This document shows positions 46,672-56,133 of a DNA stretch of 64,000 bases, one piece after another. Within the stretch, counting starts at the first letter, position 1; each line of letters begins with the position of its first letter. The stretch is from Tolypothrix sp. FACHB-123 (GTDB lineage Bacteria > Cyanobacteriota > Cyanobacteriia > Cyanobacteriales > Nostocaceae): positions 62,001-126,000 of the forward strand of contig NZ_JACJRE010000013.1 of the NCBI RefSeq assembly GCF_014697075.1. Direction: 5' to 3'. The notes below the pieces were generated by a model that saw only the letters and a list, made by a program, of their open reading frames with translations, had not been told where the DNA came from and did no database searches. Made by a program: the position numbers and the translations under genes.

Positions 46672-47091
46672 AATTTTGATAGATAAGGATTGTAGGCAGT
46701 ACCTACTTAAACCTGTATAAGCTACGCACCTTAAATCATCAATCCTGATTAATATTTCTCAGATGATTATAATTGGCGCTAAATATAGGGCATAAGAAAA
46801 GCTTTATCGGAGGTCATCTCCGATAAAAGCTGTGGGGACAATCTTCAACAAAAATTTAGAGCAAATCTCACAATTGTGATGTGATTTTTATAGTTTCATA
46901 GTTTAGAACAGAAAAGTGGAAAACTAGTGGAGAAATCAATTTTATTTTTGATTGCTAATACTGAACATATAATTTCACATTCTTTATAATCAATTTTCCT
47001 ATACTTGAATATACCAAGAGGTAGAAAAAAATAGAGATGATGGAGGTTAAGCTGATAGATAAAAAGATTCCCAGTAATTAGGAGAATTATT
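46672..47091. other. Divergent promoter region with a strong hairpin
   Basis: Between two divergent genes. AGCTTTATCGGAG and CTCCGATAAAAGCT (46800-46831) form a 12-13 bp stem with a 5-base loop. It stands upstream of both genes, so it is unlikely to be an ordinary terminator of either and may act in the 5' leader of one of them. Confidence 0.55.
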
Positions 47092-47988
47092 ATGTCTGAC
47101 TGTATTAATAAATCATCAATAGCTACAACTTCACTTTTTTTAGGATTGATAGCTTTAACCTGTGTTGTAGAACCTTTGATTTTTGCCAATCCGCAAGCAG
47201 CAGTTGCTCAAAACTCAGGAGCTAACTTTCCCGACACTAAAAATCATTGGGCACAACCATTCATTGAAAGGTTAGCAGAACGCAACATTATTACCGGATA
47301 TCCAGATGGCACTTATAGACCCAATGAGTCTGTGGATCGCGATGAATTTGCGGCAATTATTCGTCAAGCGTTTAACCAAAATCAAGAGCGAAAAATAGCC
47401 AGTGGTAGTGTTTATAAAGATGTTCCTACTAGCTATTGGGCGGCTCCAGCGATTGAAGAAGCTTATGAAATGGGATTTATGCATGGTTTTCCGGGAGGAT
47501 ATTTCCGTCCTAGACAGCCAGTTTCCCGGGTGGAAGCATTAGTTGCTTTGACGCAAAACTTAAATTTGACAACGCCAGTCGCAACTCAACCCAATAACCC
47601 TCAAACTCCTAGGAGACAGTTGTTATTTCCTATAGGAATGACTAATTTAATGCAACCACTGATGACTGCTAAAGCTGTATATAAAACTGCTGCTGCTTCT
47701 TCCCCAGCAGTTCTGGCTTCTACTTTAGTTAGTGAATATTATACAGATGCTCAAAAGATTCCTCAGTATGCGGTTGATGAAGTAGCCGAAGCAACGAAAG
47801 CAGGTATAGTTGTCAATCATCCCAATCCTCAAGTTCTCAATCCTACTCAACCAGCTTCTCGTGGAGCGATCGCAGCTTTTATCTATCAAGCATTGGTTAA
47901 TCAAGGAAGACTTGAACCATTACCTAGCAATATACAGGCTGCTAACTATATTGTACGTCCCAGTGAATTGAGCAGTAATAATCGCTAA
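47092..47988 (+). CDS. S-layer homology (SLH) domain protein
   Basis: Secreted protein of 298 aa. The signal peptide ends near AAVAQN. Two clear SLH repeats follow: DTKNHWAQPFIERLAERNII with GYPDGTYRPNESVDRDEF (about 48-95), and DVPTSYWAAPAIEEAYEMGF with GFPGGYFRPRQPVSRVEA (about 112-155). A third, degenerate one lies near 225-270. SLH domains attach proteins to the cell wall. The start is supported by AGGAG upstream. Monocistronic, divergent from the PRC-barrel gene. Confidence 0.9.
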   Translation: MSDCINKSSIATTSLFLGLIALTCVVEPLIFANPQAAVAQNSGANFPDTKNHWAQPFIERLAERNIITGYPDGTYRPNESVDRDEFAAIIRQAFNQNQERKIASGSVYKDVPTSYWAAPAIEEAYEMGFMHGFPGGYFRPRQPVSRVEALVALTQNLNLTTPVATQPNNPQTPRRQLLFPIGMTNLMQPLMTAKAVYKTAAASSPAVLASTLVSEYYTDAQKIPQYAVDEVAEATKAGIVVNHPNPQVLNPTQPASRGAIAAFIYQALVNQGRLEPLPSNIQAANYIVRPSELSSNNR

Positions 47989-47999
47989 GAAGCTAACAA

Positions 48000-48725
48000 T
48001 TAAAACGCTAACAAAAGAATTGCAAAGCTGATTGTCCCGACAGCGAAAGCCCAAAATCGACTTTCTCGTTCTTCTGGTAGTTCTTCTTTGAGTACATTCA
48101 GTACAATACCTCCAGCTAAAAAGGCGAAGAGAACTGCAATGGCTGCTTGATGAATTGCTGTAACAGTACCAATTACCCAACCAACAACGATCGCTGCTGC
48201 TAATAACCATCGTCCCAAGCGATCGTAAACTTGTTTGTGATTTTCGCGCAAACCATTATCATTGACTACAAAATGCAGCGCCATTGCGAAAGAAAAGAAC
48301 AATAAACTCTTGATACCTGATTCTTCTCGGTGTACTAATAGGTAGCCAATTAAGGCGTTATAAACAGCAAAAGAAGCGATGTGTATCCAAAAAACCTCTG
48401 AGGAAGTTACATCCCCTTTACCTGTTTTTTGATTGCGTTGACGTGAGTTTTTGGCAAATCGCTCCAAACCATAAAATACTGCTAAACCTGCAAGTGCTAC
48501 CAAATAAACATGATGTTCTAAAAAAGCGAACCCAGTATCTAAACTATTTTGGAGAGTTTGTTGAGCTTTACTCAGTTCTGGCAAAATATGAACAAAAACA
48601 TAAGCGACAGATACCCCACTACCAAAAGACAGCCAGCGACTACGTGGTGTATAGTCGAGGAATCGTAGTTTACCGGAAAATAAATGTACGATAGCTAGGG
48701 CGATCGCACATATTGCAGTGTACAT
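48000..48725 (-). CDS. ZIP-like polytopic membrane protein
   Basis: Protein of 241 aa with seven or eight predicted segments. The elements HILPEL (about 47), HFVVND (about 150) and AGGIVLNVLKEELPEE (about 205-220) resemble the metal-site segments of ZIP metal transporters, but it is divergent and a metal role is only suggested. It starts 8 bp after the remnant oxidoreductase gene and converges on the SLH gene with a 12-bp gap. Confidence 0.65.
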   Translation of the reverse strand: MYTAICAIALAIVHLFSGKLRFLDYTPRSRWLSFGSGVSVAYVFVHILPELSKAQQTLQNSLDTGFAFLEHHVYLVALAGLAVFYGLERFAKNSRQRNQKTGKGDVTSSEVFWIHIASFAVYNALIGYLLVHREESGIKSLLFFSFAMALHFVVNDNGLRENHKQVYDRLGRWLLAAAIVVGWVIGTVTAIHQAAIAVLFAFLAGGIVLNVLKEELPEERESRFWAFAVGTISFAILLLAF

Positions 48726-48733
48726 ATTTATTC

Positions 48734-49258
48734 TTAAACCAAAGCGGGAATAACTTTCTCACCAAAAACTTCAATAAATTGCTGCTGTTCCCGGTTGACG
48801 TTGTGCAAAATCAATTCATCAAACCCCAATTCAATATCTTTGTGCAACCATTCAATATGTTGTTGAGGATCTGGGGAAATGCGAACATGCTCATATAACT
48901 CTTGGGGTTGAACAAATTCCCCTGCTGCATCAAACTGTTGGGGAGTAATGAGTTCTGTCATCAAGATATTCTTAAAGATGTTATTGCGCCATTGCTGATG
49001 TGCTTTTTGGAGTGCGGTTTCTGGATTGCGATCGTAGGAAAGCTGCACTTTTAAAATCATTGGCTTACCTTCACCTCCGCCTCTACGGAAAGCATCGACA
49101 ACTTTTTTTAACTTCTCTGGTGGTCGGGAGATCGTAATCAATCCATCTGCCCAACTTCCTAGCCACTTTGCGGTTTCAACGGTAATAGCAGCGCTAATAA
49201 TTAAAAGTATTATTCGTGGGAAGCGTGATATCCAATCTTTGCCATAAAGGTAAATTTG
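48734..49258 (-). pseudogene. Luciferase-like (LLM class) flavin-dependent oxidoreductase, C-terminal remnant
   Basis: The open frame includes ITVETAKWLGSWADGLITIS (frame readable from about 49258), then FRRGGGEGKP, SYDRNPETALQKAHQQW, VRISPDPQQHIEW and FGEKVIPAL, typical of the last half of these enzymes. The first ~150-180 residues are missing, and TTG 49141 lies inside a conserved segment, so it is not a true start. Degraded sequence just before it (YLYGKDWISRFPRIILL) marks the decaying edge. Confidence 0.75.
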
Positions 49259-49271
49259 ATGATTTAAATAG

Positions 49272-50135
49272 TCAACGCAAATTTATATCTTTAGTAAGAT
49301 TTCGATAGCGAGCCTGGATTATGGAATACATACCATAAGCAATCAAACCTAAAGCCACCACACCTAAGATCCAGGGGCCAAAAGGTTGCATTGCTAAAGC
49401 TGACAATGCACCACCTAATCCTCTAGCTTGAGTACCATCTAATTGAATGGCTGCTAACATCATAAAAATGCCGATGATAGCAAAAACAATGCCACGGGCA
49501 GCAATTCCAAATCTACCTAGACGTACTGCCCAAATTTCCTCAGTCAGACTCATTTGAGCAAGTTTAAAATAACGACGAAATTTGCCTGTGTATGCTTGAT
49601 AAAGGAAAGCAATCCCAACAATAATTACAGTTAAACCTAAAAGCAAAACTAACCATCTGCCAAAAGGTTGATTCAGAAAAAATATCGTCCAATCTTCGAC
49701 GGAATCGCTATCGCCGCTACTTGAACCCACAATTAGTTTTATAGATGTCACAGCCAAACTGAAGTAAGCGATCGCACTAAAAGCATAGCCTAGACGCTTG
49801 GCAATTCGTTTAGCACTCATTGTTTCACCGGAATGTTCGGGGTCGAGAATAGTTTGCACAAACCGCCAAAATGCATAACCAATCAACCCAATAGTAACGA
49901 TAATGAGGAGCAATTTACCGAAAGGCTGAGTAACAATTGCCTCCAGCGCACCGCTAGTATCTGTAGTTTCGCCACCAGTACCAAATGCTGCCTGTGCTGC
50001 TAGTAAACCCACAAGAAAATAAACTAAACCTTTTGCCGCATAGCCTAATCTTGCTAATCGCTCAACCCAAAGATAAGCAGCTACTTGTCTAACTGGCTGT
50101 TTAATGTTTTCAGGAAATGGATCGTGAATTGCCAT
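49272..50135 (-). CDS. DUF1206 membrane protein
   Basis: Protein of 287 aa built of three repeats of a two-segment unit. Each repeat has an RLGYAAKG-like entry (LARLGYAAKGLVYFLVGLLA, AKRLGYAFSAIAYFSL, LGRFGIAARGIVFAIIGIFM) and a QPFGKLLLIIVTIGLIGYAF-like second half, so about six membrane helices. This is the DUF1206 pattern; function unknown. Single-gene unit. Confidence 0.88.
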   Translation of the reverse strand: MAIHDPFPENIKQPVRQVAAYLWVERLARLGYAAKGLVYFLVGLLAAQAAFGTGGETTDTSGALEAIVTQPFGKLLLIIVTIGLIGYAFWRFVQTILDPEHSGETMSAKRIAKRLGYAFSAIAYFSLAVTSIKLIVGSSSGDSDSVEDWTIFFLNQPFGRWLVLLLGLTVIIVGIAFLYQAYTGKFRRYFKLAQMSLTEEIWAVRLGRFGIAARGIVFAIIGIFMMLAAIQLDGTQARGLGGALSALAMQPFGPWILGVVALGLIAYGMYSIIQARYRNLTKDINLR

Positions 50136-50300
50136 ATTGTTTTTGGGTTAAGGCTAAATGTTTTAAAACTATCCCAAAACTTGCTTTGTTAATAATGTGA
50201 AGATTATGGCAGTTTTCTGCATCCTCCCTAGTAGATAAATATGCGATGATGCTAGTGAGTAAGGCTTATATAGTTAATTGAATTTGATAGCTTGAAAGTT

Positions 50301-51161
50301 CTACTCACCAACACTTAATTGCTGTAGAGAAATTTGTTTACAGATACTTTCTACTGCCAATGTGAGAGAATGCATCAGTTCAGAATTTTCGCTGTAATCC
50401 ACAGGTGCGAGGTTTGCAACTCGTTGACTTTGGGTAATGCTTAACTCCCGTCCCCATTCTTTGGGAGTGCTGTCTTTATATAATGCGATCGCTGTACCCT
50501 GTTCTTGATGCATTAAGGAAAAGCAAGGAATATCTGACTCACCATCACCAACATAAATTACCTGTGTTAATGGTACGTGCAGTTCCTCTGGCGGGACATC
50601 ACGGTAAACAAACATTTGACCATCATCTTGATGACCCTCAATTCCCTTTGCTAATTGAAATATATAGCGAGTTTTTTCTGTGTGGGTAACTATTTTTTTC
50701 ACAAATTCAATTCCGCCATGTTCGCCATAGAAAAATTCACAACCCCACATTGCTTTGAAATATGGAGAAATACAGTTATGACGAGCAATTTCCACCATCC
50801 CACAAGTAATTAAGTAAAATTCGACTTCTACCTTTGGGTTAATTTTATGGGCAGAGTGGCGCAAACGCTCAAACATTTGAGTTACGCCATCAAAAGGAGC
50901 TAAATTTTGCCCAAATTTGGCAATATATTCCTGCGTAATTTTATTTTTTTGTCGCTTTGATGCGGAAATTAAGGCGTAAAATCTAGCTAAAATTTTATCA
51001 CAACCTTGGTCAATTAAAGGGCGAATTTTATTTTTACGAAACTCCAGCGAGTCAATATCTAAACTAGATATCAAAGCATCAACAGTATCCGGTACCAGAG
51101 TATCATCAAAGTCGAAAACTACAGCAATGCGATTAGATAGGGGTTTGGTAGAAAAAGTCAT
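50301..51161 (-). CDS. HAD-superfamily phosphatase-like protein
   Basis: Soluble hydrolase of 286 aa. HAD motif I is FDFDDTLVPD near the N-terminus with the nucleophile Asp and the acid/base Asp, motif II is probably LITCG, and motif IV is YVGDGESDIPCF. A longer frame to 51362 runs into a hydrophobic sequence that overlaps a glycosidase remnant in another frame, so I take ATG 51161 (MTFSTKP), just ahead of the HAD fold. Substrate unknown. Confidence 0.8.
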   Translation of the reverse strand: MTFSTKPLSNRIAVVFDFDDTLVPDTVDALISSLDIDSLEFRKNKIRPLIDQGCDKILARFYALISASKRQKNKITQEYIAKFGQNLAPFDGVTQMFERLRHSAHKINPKVEVEFYLITCGMVEIARHNCISPYFKAMWGCEFFYGEHGGIEFVKKIVTHTEKTRYIFQLAKGIEGHQDDGQMFVYRDVPPEELHVPLTQVIYVGDGESDIPCFSLMHQEQGTAIALYKDSTPKEWGRELSITQSQRVANLAPVDYSENSELMHSLTLAVESICKQISLQQLSVGE

Positions 51162-51189
51162 AATTAAAGCTTCAATAAAATAAAGAACA

Positions 51190-51408
51190 CTAATCAACAA
51201 AAGCAACTTGATATTTGCAGTTTTTCCAGTTTTGTGAATCAGTCCAGAAAAAGGTGAAATCAATACAGGATGGCTGCTGAGAAGAAATAGTAATATCGAC
51301 AAATTCAATATCAATTGATGTTGCTGTAGATTGAGTATTTTGTATTGTTTGCCATTTATCATTTGACCAATGCAAGCAAAATGGAGCTAATGCTTGAATT
51401 CGCATTGT
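51190..51408 (-). pseudogene. C-terminal remnant of a glucoamylase-like (GH15) protein
   Basis: About 70 codons with RIQALAPFCLHWSNDKWQTI and DFTFFWTDSQNWKNCKYQV, which resemble the C-terminal beta domain of bacterial glucan 1,4-alpha-glucosidases. There is no catalytic domain nearby and a start codon is only fortuitous. Recognition is from memory of the family, so moderate confidence. Confidence 0.5.
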
Positions 51409-51555
51409 AAGTAGCTAGGTGCAGTGCCAAGCTTAAGTTTTGTTGAGAAGAGGGGAGAAACTCTGCTAACCGCCCTCCTAAGTAGCTTAGAGTAGACAAC
51501 GCCAGAGCAATTAAATAGTTTTGCATGAAACTCTCTCAAAACTGCTGTTTCTACT
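51409..51555. other. Intergenic stretch
   Basis: Non-coding. It separates the glucoamylase-like remnant from the 3' end of the Nramp-like gene; no clear signal. Confidence 0.4.
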
Positions 51556-52971
51556 TCAACCTCCACCAGATCCCATCACTCCCAGCAGTTGTAAAAGATA
51601 GATAACCGCAAATACACCAAAAAATATGCCCGCGATCGCAGTTCCACCAAATATAATTTTTGATGGTTGTAGTTCCTTGGGCAACATTCGATGATTTAAA
51701 TACAGAGTCAGTGCGGTAACAATGGGAATATGGGCAGCTTCGATTCCCCCTGCGGTTTGTAGTAAACCTACAGGTTCACCAATAAACAGGTAAATGGCGA
51801 TGGGTAACACAGCTAACAAAACCACTACGTAAAATTTCTGTAAAAACTGTTCATTTGTCCAGCGACCCCGCACGCCAAACCCCTGCAAAATAATTTGCGT
51901 ACCATCGGCAAACATTCGCCCAAAACCATCTTCTACTGAAAGTACGGTGCTACAAAAAGTAATAAAAACAATCGCCACCATAAACCAAAAGCCAAAGGTT
52001 CCCCAAAGATCGCCTAGCAAATTACCCAAAGTTTCTGCAACTTGATTTTCTTGAGGTACAAGTCCTTGGGGACGCAGCAGTTCACCACCGAGAATTAAAA
52101 AGGATAACGCCGCTAACAATGCACCCACTACTGCTAAGGTGTTGGATATAGTCATCAGCTTTAACCAACCACGCAGCTTCTTTTTTTCCTCGCGGTTGAG
52201 TTGCTTGGGATCTATGCTCTCTTGTCCTTTAACGCTAGCTGCACCATACCCTCTAGCGTCTACCCAGTAGGAATACCACATTAAACCGGCGGCTCCGGCT
52301 AACATGAAACCCAGCCAAGGTAGTATTTCTTGATACTGCACATCCTGGGGAACTTGCGGTACTAGCCCAGATGCAAGTTTACGAAAATTGGGGAAAACGA
52401 AAATAGCCGCAGCTACCACTGCAATTGTGCGGGCAATCCCGATATAAGAGGAAATCTTTTCGACTAGGTTGTATTGCCCTAAAAAAACGATCGCAGCTGT
52501 CACAACAATGATAATTACTGTCCACAGTTGCACAGTGCCGCCACTAACCAAAATTAATGCTGTAGCGGCGGCTCCGGCAAGACCAGCAACAGTAGAAATT
52601 GCTACCACTATCTGCGGTAGTAAAATCAGCCAGACTGCCCAGTTTTTGGGGCCAGGAAGTTGTTTAAAGCCTTCTAGAATGGTGGTGCCGGTACAAACTG
52701 AAAAGCGTCCCACTTCACCATTAATAAACCATTTGAGAATCACCGCCGCCAGTAGCGCCCATAACAGGGTGTAACCATAAAGTGCAGCAATTCTCGGCGT
52801 AAATAGTAATTCACCGGAACCCGCCGCCGAAAGCATCCATAAAAAACTCGGGCCTAACCACTTCAAGTTGTCCCAACCTTGGGGTGAATCTGGGATATTT
52901 GCGGTGTTTTGTGTTTGTGTGGAGAAATTGCGTTGGCGCAGCCCGTCGGAGACATCGCGTTCACTATTCAT
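51556..52971 (-). CDS. Nramp-related transporter
   Basis: Membrane protein of 471 aa with about 11 segments and the LeuT-like layout of the Nramp family. The first segment reads SFLWMLSAAGSGELLFTPRIAALYGY. The DPGN metal-binding motif of classical Mn/Fe Nramp proteins is not present there, so substrate may differ from ordinary divalent metals. Segment six has LAGAAGLMWYSYWVDARGYG, also without the usual MPH motif. The start is the ATG ahead of a hydrophilic 35-residue tail. Confidence 0.8.
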   Translation of the reverse strand: MNSERDVSDGLRQRNFSTQTQNTANIPDSPQGWDNLKWLGPSFLWMLSAAGSGELLFTPRIAALYGYTLLWALLAAVILKWFINGEVGRFSVCTGTTILEGFKQLPGPKNWAVWLILLPQIVVAISTVAGLAGAAATALILVSGGTVQLWTVIIIVVTAAIVFLGQYNLVEKISSYIGIARTIAVVAAAIFVFPNFRKLASGLVPQVPQDVQYQEILPWLGFMLAGAAGLMWYSYWVDARGYGAASVKGQESIDPKQLNREEKKKLRGWLKLMTISNTLAVVGALLAALSFLILGGELLRPQGLVPQENQVAETLGNLLGDLWGTFGFWFMVAIVFITFCSTVLSVEDGFGRMFADGTQIILQGFGVRGRWTNEQFLQKFYVVVLLAVLPIAIYLFIGEPVGLLQTAGGIEAAHIPIVTALTLYLNHRMLPKELQPSKIIFGGTAIAGIFFGVFAVIYLLQLLGVMGSGGG

Positions 52972-53019
52972 GTTTTGCCATCTTCATATACACCTATAGC
53001 AATTAGGAAATTAAGCCTG

Positions 53020-53412
53020 TTAAAAAGGCCCAGGTAGAGGTGCTGCATTAGTGTTATTGCGTAATGCTTGCCAGGTTAGCACTCCTACCCTACCATCACC
53101 CACCAATCTTTGCGATCGCTGAAATGCTGTTATAGCCCTAGCTGTTCTCAGTCCATAAATACCGTCAATTGCGCCTTGATAAAATCCTAAATTTTGTAGA
53201 ACAGCTTGCACATCTGTTACCGCCTGTCCACGAGATCCAACCCTAAGAAAGGGAGCATTCAGGGGATTGTATTTTAAAAGCCTACCTCTAATTGAGCTAT
53301 TACTATTTACTTGTGCTTGAGCAGGTGCAAAATTGAAGGGTAGCATCCCGATAAATAATGCAGAAATCAAGCCAAATCGGAAAATTTTTGAGCTAATAAA
53401 TTGAGGATTCAT
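53020..53412 (-). CDS. Secreted peptidoglycan-binding (PG_binding_1) protein
   Basis: Protein of 130 aa with a signal peptide ending near APAQAQ and one peptidoglycan-binding domain: VGSRGQAVTDVQAVLQNLGF, then GAIDGIYGLRTARAITAFQ (about 65-115). No enzymatic domain. A frame open to 53442 would use TTG; GGAGGA lies between that codon and ATG 53412, so 53412 is the true start. Confidence 0.87.
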   Translation of the reverse strand: MNPQFISSKIFRFGLISALFIGMLPFNFAPAQAQVNSNSSIRGRLLKYNPLNAPFLRVGSRGQAVTDVQAVLQNLGFYQGAIDGIYGLRTARAITAFQRSQRLVGDGRVGVLTWQALRNNTNAAPLPGPF

Positions 53413-53531
53413 ACACTTATATTCCTCCAAAAATAAATCCAAATAACATATTGTTTATTGTTGTGCCTCCCAATGGTATGTTCTCACCTATGCCCATGCC
53501 CTATGCCCCATCCCCTTGTATATGGAGTTTT

Positions 53532-54047
53532 TTATATTTTTGTTCTGTTGAAGTCCCTCCTATTTCTCATGTTTTCTTCATAGCTTCTGAAGTAGGGATC
53601 GGTTAGTTCATAAAAGTAAGGCTCCATTGTGTAATTGTAGGGAGCAGGAGCGCCAATCATTCCAAACATACCTGGCATTGCTAAAGGTACTATAGGGCGA
53701 TAAACCCCTCTAACTCGCTCTTCGTAATCATTATCAATTGCTAAACCTTCGCTAAATTCTGGGAGATTTTCTACTTGCTCTTTGGTTAGTCCAGGCACAA
53801 ATAAATGTTTATTTTCATAATTCAAACGAGCTAAACCAACAGGAAGCAGCACTTTTTTACCAAAAACCCAGAAGCCTGTATCAATGATGAAATACCGGAA
53901 ACGACCGTCATTTTCATCAACTAGAATGTTTTCCACCGAACCTACTTTTTCATCATCGGCGTAAACATCAAAATTCTTGATGTCATTACCACCAAAAATT
54001 TCTTGAGCGTAGTTGGGGTTGTATTCATCAAGTTTGTACAAAGCCAT
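53532..54047 (-). CDS. PRC-barrel domain protein
   Basis: Protein of 171 aa. The first 115 residues are a PRC-barrel with FDVYADDEKVGSVENILVDE, RFRYFIIDTGFWVFGKKVLL and KEQVENLPEF, nearly colinear with the N-terminal half of the 45805-46671 protein. The C-terminus (about 120-171) has a Pro/Met/Tyr-rich stretch instead of DUF2382. Likely a stress- or envelope-associated paralogue. Monocistronic. Confidence 0.87.
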   Translation of the reverse strand: MALYKLDEYNPNYAQEIFGGNDIKNFDVYADDEKVGSVENILVDENDGRFRYFIIDTGFWVFGKKVLLPVGLARLNYENKHLFVPGLTKEQVENLPEFSEGLAIDNDYEERVRGVYRPIVPLAMPGMFGMIGAPAPYNYTMEPYFYELTDPYFRSYEENMRNRRDFNRTKI

Positions 54048-54087
54048 GTTTTTTATTCCAATAAAATATATATAAATTGATTAATAA

Positions 54088-54939
54088 TTAACTTAATGGT
54101 TGAATCTTTTCTCGATATATAGAATTATTTAAACCACCACTCAAATTAGTTTGTTGACTAGCAAGTTCTCTTCTTAAAGCAGTAATACGGTCAGTTGTTG
54201 CTGGGTGGGTACTCAAAAATGTGGGAAGCGTTGGCTGATTGAGTAGCTTTTGCATAAACGCAATCATGGCAGACTGAGCATAACCCGCGCGTCCTAAAGT
54301 TCTTAATCCCCTTTGATCGGCTTCAAATTCGTCTTGGCGACTATTGGGACGTTGTAGTGCCAAATCTACACCAATTCCAACGGCGGTACTGCGATCTAAA
54401 CCAGTTGCAGATGCAACACCACGAGCGATTGCCGTTTGTTGCATCTGTTCTATTGCATGGCGACCAGCAATATGACCAATTTCGTGAGCGATAACGCTGG
54501 CTAATTGCGCTTCATTATCTGCTGCTTGTAGCAAGCCGGTAGTGACATAAACATAGCCTCCCATTGTCGCAAAGGCATTGATGCTGTTATCTTGAACTAC
54601 CTGAAATGTATAGGGAATACTAGGACGAGTACTATTTGCTGCTAACCATTGACCAATTTGATTAACGTAATTATTCACATTTGAATCGCGGTAAAGCTGA
54701 ATCTGATTGCTGCTAACAAGCTGCTGATTAATCTCCCTACCTAACTCGACTTCTTCGGCATCGGAAATGTTAGATAACTGATAGATTTGCACTCCTTGAC
54801 GCAAGAGGTCAAGCAAGGAAATTGCCTCGCTTGTTTGGGGTGAAGCTACACTAACACTAACCGCCACTACACCCGACATTAATAAATACGAACAGCGACG
54901 ACAGAAACGAAGAGAAATGGAAGATAAAGAAGGCGACAT
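54088..54939 (-). CDS. M48-family zinc metallopeptidase
   Basis: Protein of 283 aa with an N-terminal export signal. HEIGH (VIAHEIGHIAGRHA, near 155) supplies the zinc ligands and catalytic Glu, and DEFEADQRG downstream supplies the third ligand. The family includes the BepA/YfgC-type periplasmic proteases. I start at ATG 54939; an alternative start at 54981 overlaps the upstream gene. It follows that gene by 16 bp, so they are co-transcribed. Confidence 0.9.
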   Translation of the reverse strand: MSPSLSSISLRFCRRCSYLLMSGVVAVSVSVASPQTSEAISLLDLLRQGVQIYQLSNISDAEEVELGREINQQLVSSNQIQLYRDSNVNNYVNQIGQWLAANSTRPSIPYTFQVVQDNSINAFATMGGYVYVTTGLLQAADNEAQLASVIAHEIGHIAGRHAIEQMQQTAIARGVASATGLDRSTAVGIGVDLALQRPNSRQDEFEADQRGLRTLGRAGYAQSAMIAFMQKLLNQPTLPTFLSTHPATTDRITALRRELASQQTNLSGGLNNSIYREKIQPLS

Positions 54940-54955
54940 AAAATACTGGGAATTT

Positions 54956-55780
54956 TTAAGAAGGGTATACAGTTTCCGCAACTAAAACAGGTCGATTAAT
55001 GTACTCAGCATCTAACTTTCTTTTCGTATCAAGACTCCAAGTAAAGTTGTAGTCTCGCTCAATTTCAGCAGCAACAAACCGCCGCACTTCACCCATTGCT
55101 GATACTGTCTGACCTTGATTTATTGCTACTTGCGGTGGTGCTGTTAATAACACTAGTAAATCTTCCCCACCAAACAATTGATTTTCATCTAATGTTAATA
55201 AAATCCCACTGCGGATATTTGCTACTTCTCCTGTGACTGTTACTTTCCGACCATAATATTGTTCAGGATTCTGGGTTATTTGGCCAGGTTGGGATGATAG
55301 GGTCAGATATTGAGCAATAATTGCCGGTTTATTGATGTAATCTGTGTAATACTCATCCTTTATATTGAGATTAAATTCTCGCTCAATCTTGGGAATTACC
55401 AAATTACGAACCTGACCTGTAACTTGAACTTCTAGATTTTGGTCAATTGGTAAATCGAAAGGTAGACTGGAAGCATTGATAACTACAATAGGTTCGCCAT
55501 CAAACAATTGTTGATCGCTGACGGTAAAGGAGCGTAGACCAACTTTTTCAATTGTTCTGCTTTTAATGGTCACCGATTTACCAATAAATTCGTTTTTCTT
55601 GTTAACAATCTCTGATGTATTAGTGAAAGTAGTCTCTGAATTAAAAATACTACCTCCTCTCACTAGCAAAGCCAAGCCTAGCAGGAAAATCAATACAGAT
55701 GCATGACCAAGCCATTCTAATAAACTTCGACGTTGGTTAATATCGGTGTTTTTATTCTGGTTAGTCTTGAGGATATTCAT
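54956..55780 (-). CDS. Membrane-anchored protein with duplicated beta domains (paralogue A)
   Basis: Protein of 274 aa with one membrane anchor near the N-terminus (about 25-42) and a duplicated extracytoplasmic region. Each half has a GK(S/T)VT(I/V) entry, an F(T/L)xxxxQLF(D/G)GE core and a VxGxVRxxVxxEIERDYN-like end. I do not recognise the family; the repeats may be OB-like. It is a tandem paralogue of the 56134-56937 protein. A longer frame to 55861 exists, but ATG 55780 is more likely. It is 16 bp ahead of the M48 protease gene. Confidence 0.65.
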   Translation of the reverse strand: MNILKTNQNKNTDINQRRSLLEWLGHASVLIFLLGLALLVRGGSIFNSETTFTNTSEIVNKKNEFIGKSVTIKSRTIEKVGLRSFTVSDQQLFDGEPIVVINASSLPFDLPIDQNLEVQVTGQVRNLVIPKIEREFNLNIKDEYYTDYINKPAIIAQYLTLSSQPGQITQNPEQYYGRKVTVTGEVANIRSGILLTLDENQLFGGEDLLVLLTAPPQVAINQGQTVSAMGEVRRFVAAEIERDYNFTWSLDTKRKLDAEYINRPVLVAETVYPS

Positions 55781-55861
55781 GGTAAAAATGTTTGCTCTAT
55801 AGACAATTATTCCAGTTGTGATAGCTGTGAAAATTCTGATTTTGGAACACACTAAACACAT

Positions 55862-56133
55862 CTTTTAAAGTAGGGTGATGTCATTCAATTTTGGATTTTG
55901 GATTTACGATAGCGCAGCGTAAAGCCTTCGGCATAGCTTCGCTTAGAGCGAGTCCGCGAGCGTCTTTTGGATTAACCTCTGCTTATAAAGAAGAGGCTTA
56001 AATATTGAAAAATTTTTGTTTTTCTTCTGGGTTAACCCAGATGCTTGAGACCAAATATTTTAGATTTCAAATTTCCATTTAATCCAAAATCTAAAATCTA
56101 AAATCGCTTCGGTCATTAAAGATAGCTGGTGAG
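55862..56133. other. Intergenic region with dispersed repeats
   Basis: It holds a GCGCAGCGTAAAGCCTTCGG-type palindromic repeat (about 55912-55966) and AATCTAAAATCTAAAATC repeats (56090-56106). No gene seen. Confidence 0.5.

Noticed and set aside
51162-51362. N-terminal extension of the HAD phosphatase with a hydrophobic segment
   Set aside because: The same DNA encodes a glucoamylase-like C-terminal remnant in another frame, and the HAD fold starts just after ATG 51161.
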